Shown here piece by piece: positions 62,300 through 64,000 of a stretch of DNA of 64,000 nt. Made by a program: the position numbers and the translations under genes. Positions within the stretch are counted from its first letter, which is position 1. Every line of letters starts with the position of its first letter. Source of the stretch: Athripsodes cinereus (taxonomy: Eukaryota > Arthropoda > Insecta > Trichoptera > Leptoceridae); the NCBI GenBank assembly GCA_947579605.1, contig OX388306.1:5952001-6016000 (forward strand), in the 5' to 3' direction. Below the pieces are notes generated by a model. It ran no database searches. It saw only the letters and a program-made list of their open reading frames with translations, and was not told the origin of the DNA.

Positions 62300-62895
62300 T
62301 GTTTCGCTACCTCAATGATGTCTTTCGAATGCTTACGGTTTTATTTGTTGGTCTCTTATCTTTGACGTTTTGATCACTTTTCATTTGGACTTCTTGCTAT
62401 TTGACCTGTTCATATCCACTTTGAACTTATGATACAACGAAATGTTAACATATAAAGATATTTATCAAGTTCTGAAAATTTTCAAGCATTATAATATACA
62501 TACATAGTAAAATATACAACTTATAATTAAATTGCTCAAGGAATCATTTAGGATAGAAAAAATGCTTTATATTTTAGTTCAAAATGGGTCTTATGAGTGA
62601 AGTTAACGAATATCCTTTAAAACTAAACGAATTTTCTATACAAATATACATACTTCATTCTTTTTACATAAGATTGGGCATATGTGGCAAAAATAATTCT
62701 ATTTATTTATTAAATTTTCAAGGTGATTGCTATAGGCGTTTGCTTTAAGTGCAATCTAATCCCACATAATTTTATCATTTATGCTGCTCACGTGGGCGAT
62801 TCTAACTGAATGGCGCCTTATGTTTGTCACGTGGTTCTGTCGCGTGTATTTTTTATAAACATTCGATTTTAATTACATGTGCGTTATTTACATGA
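62300..62895. other. No feature recognised; no further SLC17 exon seen
   Basis: It was scanned for an acceptor followed by the second transmembrane region expected of the transporter. None was found. Confidence 0.4.
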
Positions 62896-63035
62896 CAGGT
62901 GTTTTAAGGACGAATGTGAAAAAGTTACGATGGTTTGGGCATGTGGAAAGAATGAATGAGGACAGAATGACCAAGAAGATATATTTGGCCGAGAGGAATG
63001 GTGCTCGGAGACGTGGACGGCCGAGGATCAAATTT
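62896..63035 (+). mobile_element. LINE-B fragment
   Basis: RTNVKKLRWFGHVERMNEDR, MTKKIYLAERNGARRRGRPR is open for about 45 codons and is the best-preserved LINE-B piece. After RGRPR the sequence departs from LINE-A/B into unrelated repeat-like sequence. Confidence 0.75.
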
Positions 63036-63045
63036 TCGTCGGTAT

Positions 63046-63303
63046 ACAATGAAAATCCACTAACTCCAATTTTGGGTGAAATAGAGTTAAATATGAAGGG
63101 ATCGAAAAAAAAACATGTTCTATCTACAGAGAAAATCCACCTCCTCCTATAAGCTACCATTTTTGAACTATGTCCATACCAAGAAATAACTAACTCCAAA
63201 ATGTGCTGTTTGACAACAAAGAAAAACCACTAAAGTACTTAAGTGGATTTTTAGTAGATTCTTTATGAAAAATATTACAATTTCGCTACAGAGAAAATCC
63301 ACT
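63046..63303. repeat. Dispersed motif ACAGAGAAAATCCACT, four spaced copies
   Basis: ACAATGAAAATCCAC (63046), ACAGAGAAAATCCAC (63126), ACAAAGAAAAACCAC (63216) and ACAGAGAAAATCCACT (63288) are spaced 80, 90 and 72 bases. An inverse copy, AAGTGGATTTTT, is at 63241. The intervening sequences are not clearly alike. Confidence 0.6.
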
Positions 63304-63589
63304 AAATGCCTTTAGTTGAATGTTGTCCTTCAAATACCATCATCTGGTGTAAGTCCAATATATTATAGCCGAATAATATGTCTATATAACCTCACCATTT
63401 ATGAGTCTGCACCACCAAATGCTGCATATTGCTTTTTGTTGGACAGAATTAAATGGGAAACTAAGCAGCTGTGATATAGGAACTTGTTTGCTCCGATACA
63501 TTAACACTTTACCACTCCATGTCACAGAGGTATAATTTTTTTTCTGATACATGTGGTGGCCAGAGCCGCAATAAAAATGTTGCTGCACT

Positions 63590-63800
63590 TTCATGGTATA
63601 TAACATTTGGTGACTCCCTCCCATACCCGGATATCTCAGAAGTCGGGGGACTTCTATCTATCCGCTCTTCTAAGCTAAACTTTTGTCCTCACGGGCGGGC
63701 CCTGATGGGCAGCCTGAGAGGGTGGCCGGTCAATACCGCCTCGTGGGAATCTTTTATGCTACATTTACGTCTTCGATGCTCCTCTCAGGAGGATGAAATT
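63590..63800. other. GC-richer block of unknown origin
   Basis: CCATACCCGGATATCTCAG, GTCGGGGGACTTC, ACGGGCGGGCCCTGATGGGC and GGTGGCCGGTCAATACCGCC stand out from the AT-rich surroundings. The 96-codon plus-strand frame over it has no recognisable domain. It may be the interior or 3' UTR of a LINE, but no known end was recognised. Confidence 0.35.
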
Positions 63801-64000
63801 CAATCATAAACAATAGATAAATATTTAATGATAAACTAAAATGACCAACAAAAGACCCAAACAAATAACAATCAAGCATAATAACTATCAATAAATATAG
63901 TGCATAATTTAGAGCCAGAGGCCAAAGTAAGGTGTCCAGAGCCTTGTTATTGGGCTTTCATAAGGTGAGACTCGAGAAACGCCGTAACCAGCGTATTGTA

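Overview
This window looks like AT-rich intronic and intergenic DNA from an arthropod, most likely an insect. The evidence is spliced coding exons of an SLC17-type transporter, many 5'-truncated non-LTR retrotransposons (LINEs), tRNA-derived SINEs, dense hAT-, pogo-, mariner- and piggyBac-like remnants, and frequent TAGGTACCTACC-type motifs common in Lepidoptera and some Hemiptera. The order cannot be settled from the sequence alone. No bacterial-style gene, rRNA, functional tRNA or CRISPR array was seen.

Only one host gene can be supported. Two short plus-strand exons splice in frame. The first (22299-22377) carries the start codon and 13 codons plus one base. The second (62005-62162) carries 53 codons that read as the first transmembrane segment and glycosylated loop of an SLC17 anion/phosphate cotransporter. 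The intron between them is 39,627 bp and makes up about 62% of the window. The first exon has its own 3' splice site and an in-frame stop just upstream of the ATG, so a 5'UTR exon probably lies further left. The rest of the transporter must lie beyond the right edge.

Everything else recognisable is mobile DNA. From left to right: a hAT-like MITE (1.5-2.1 kb); a pogo-like TIR element holding a decayed THAP-like reading frame and a LINE insertion (2.3-4.4 kb); LINE tails and SINE-1 copies (6.9-10.3 kb); a decayed pogo/Tigger transposon (10.8-11.6 kb); LINE fragments, including an RT motif in an 87-bp tandem duplication (12.5-14.3 kb); MITEs and SINEs (18-21.5 kb); the coding exon (22.3 kb); a nested hAT with an 8-bp target site duplication (TSD) and an internal LINE (24.3-26.9 kb); an internally deleted mariner (27.3-27.9 kb); LINE and SINE clusters (29.7-33.2 kb); a repeat composite with an 88-bp perfect palindrome (33.9-35.3 kb); a CCCGGG-rich hAT (36.1-36.9 kb); more LINE ends and MITEs (37-54.7 kb); a LINE-C copy with an uninterrupted reverse transcriptase frame and 13-bp flanking duplication (54.7-56.5 kb); and a dimeric palindromic element split by a hAT that carries pieces of two LINEs and an RT-derived minisatellite (59.1-61.1 kb).

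The most interesting relationships are these. SINE-1 (at least a dozen copies, full or partial) ends in about 40 bases that resemble the last codons, stop codon and microsatellite tail of LINE-A in the same window, as expected of a SINE mobilised by that LINE. The minisatellite at 60.19-60.64 kb is a tandem amplification of the region coding for the RT catalytic core of a LINE-C relative. Six hAT-type insertions still have recognisable 8-bp TSDs, five of them perfect, which gives a readable insertion order. Family names here (SINE-1 to SINE-3, LINE-A to LINE-C) are local labels, not database names.
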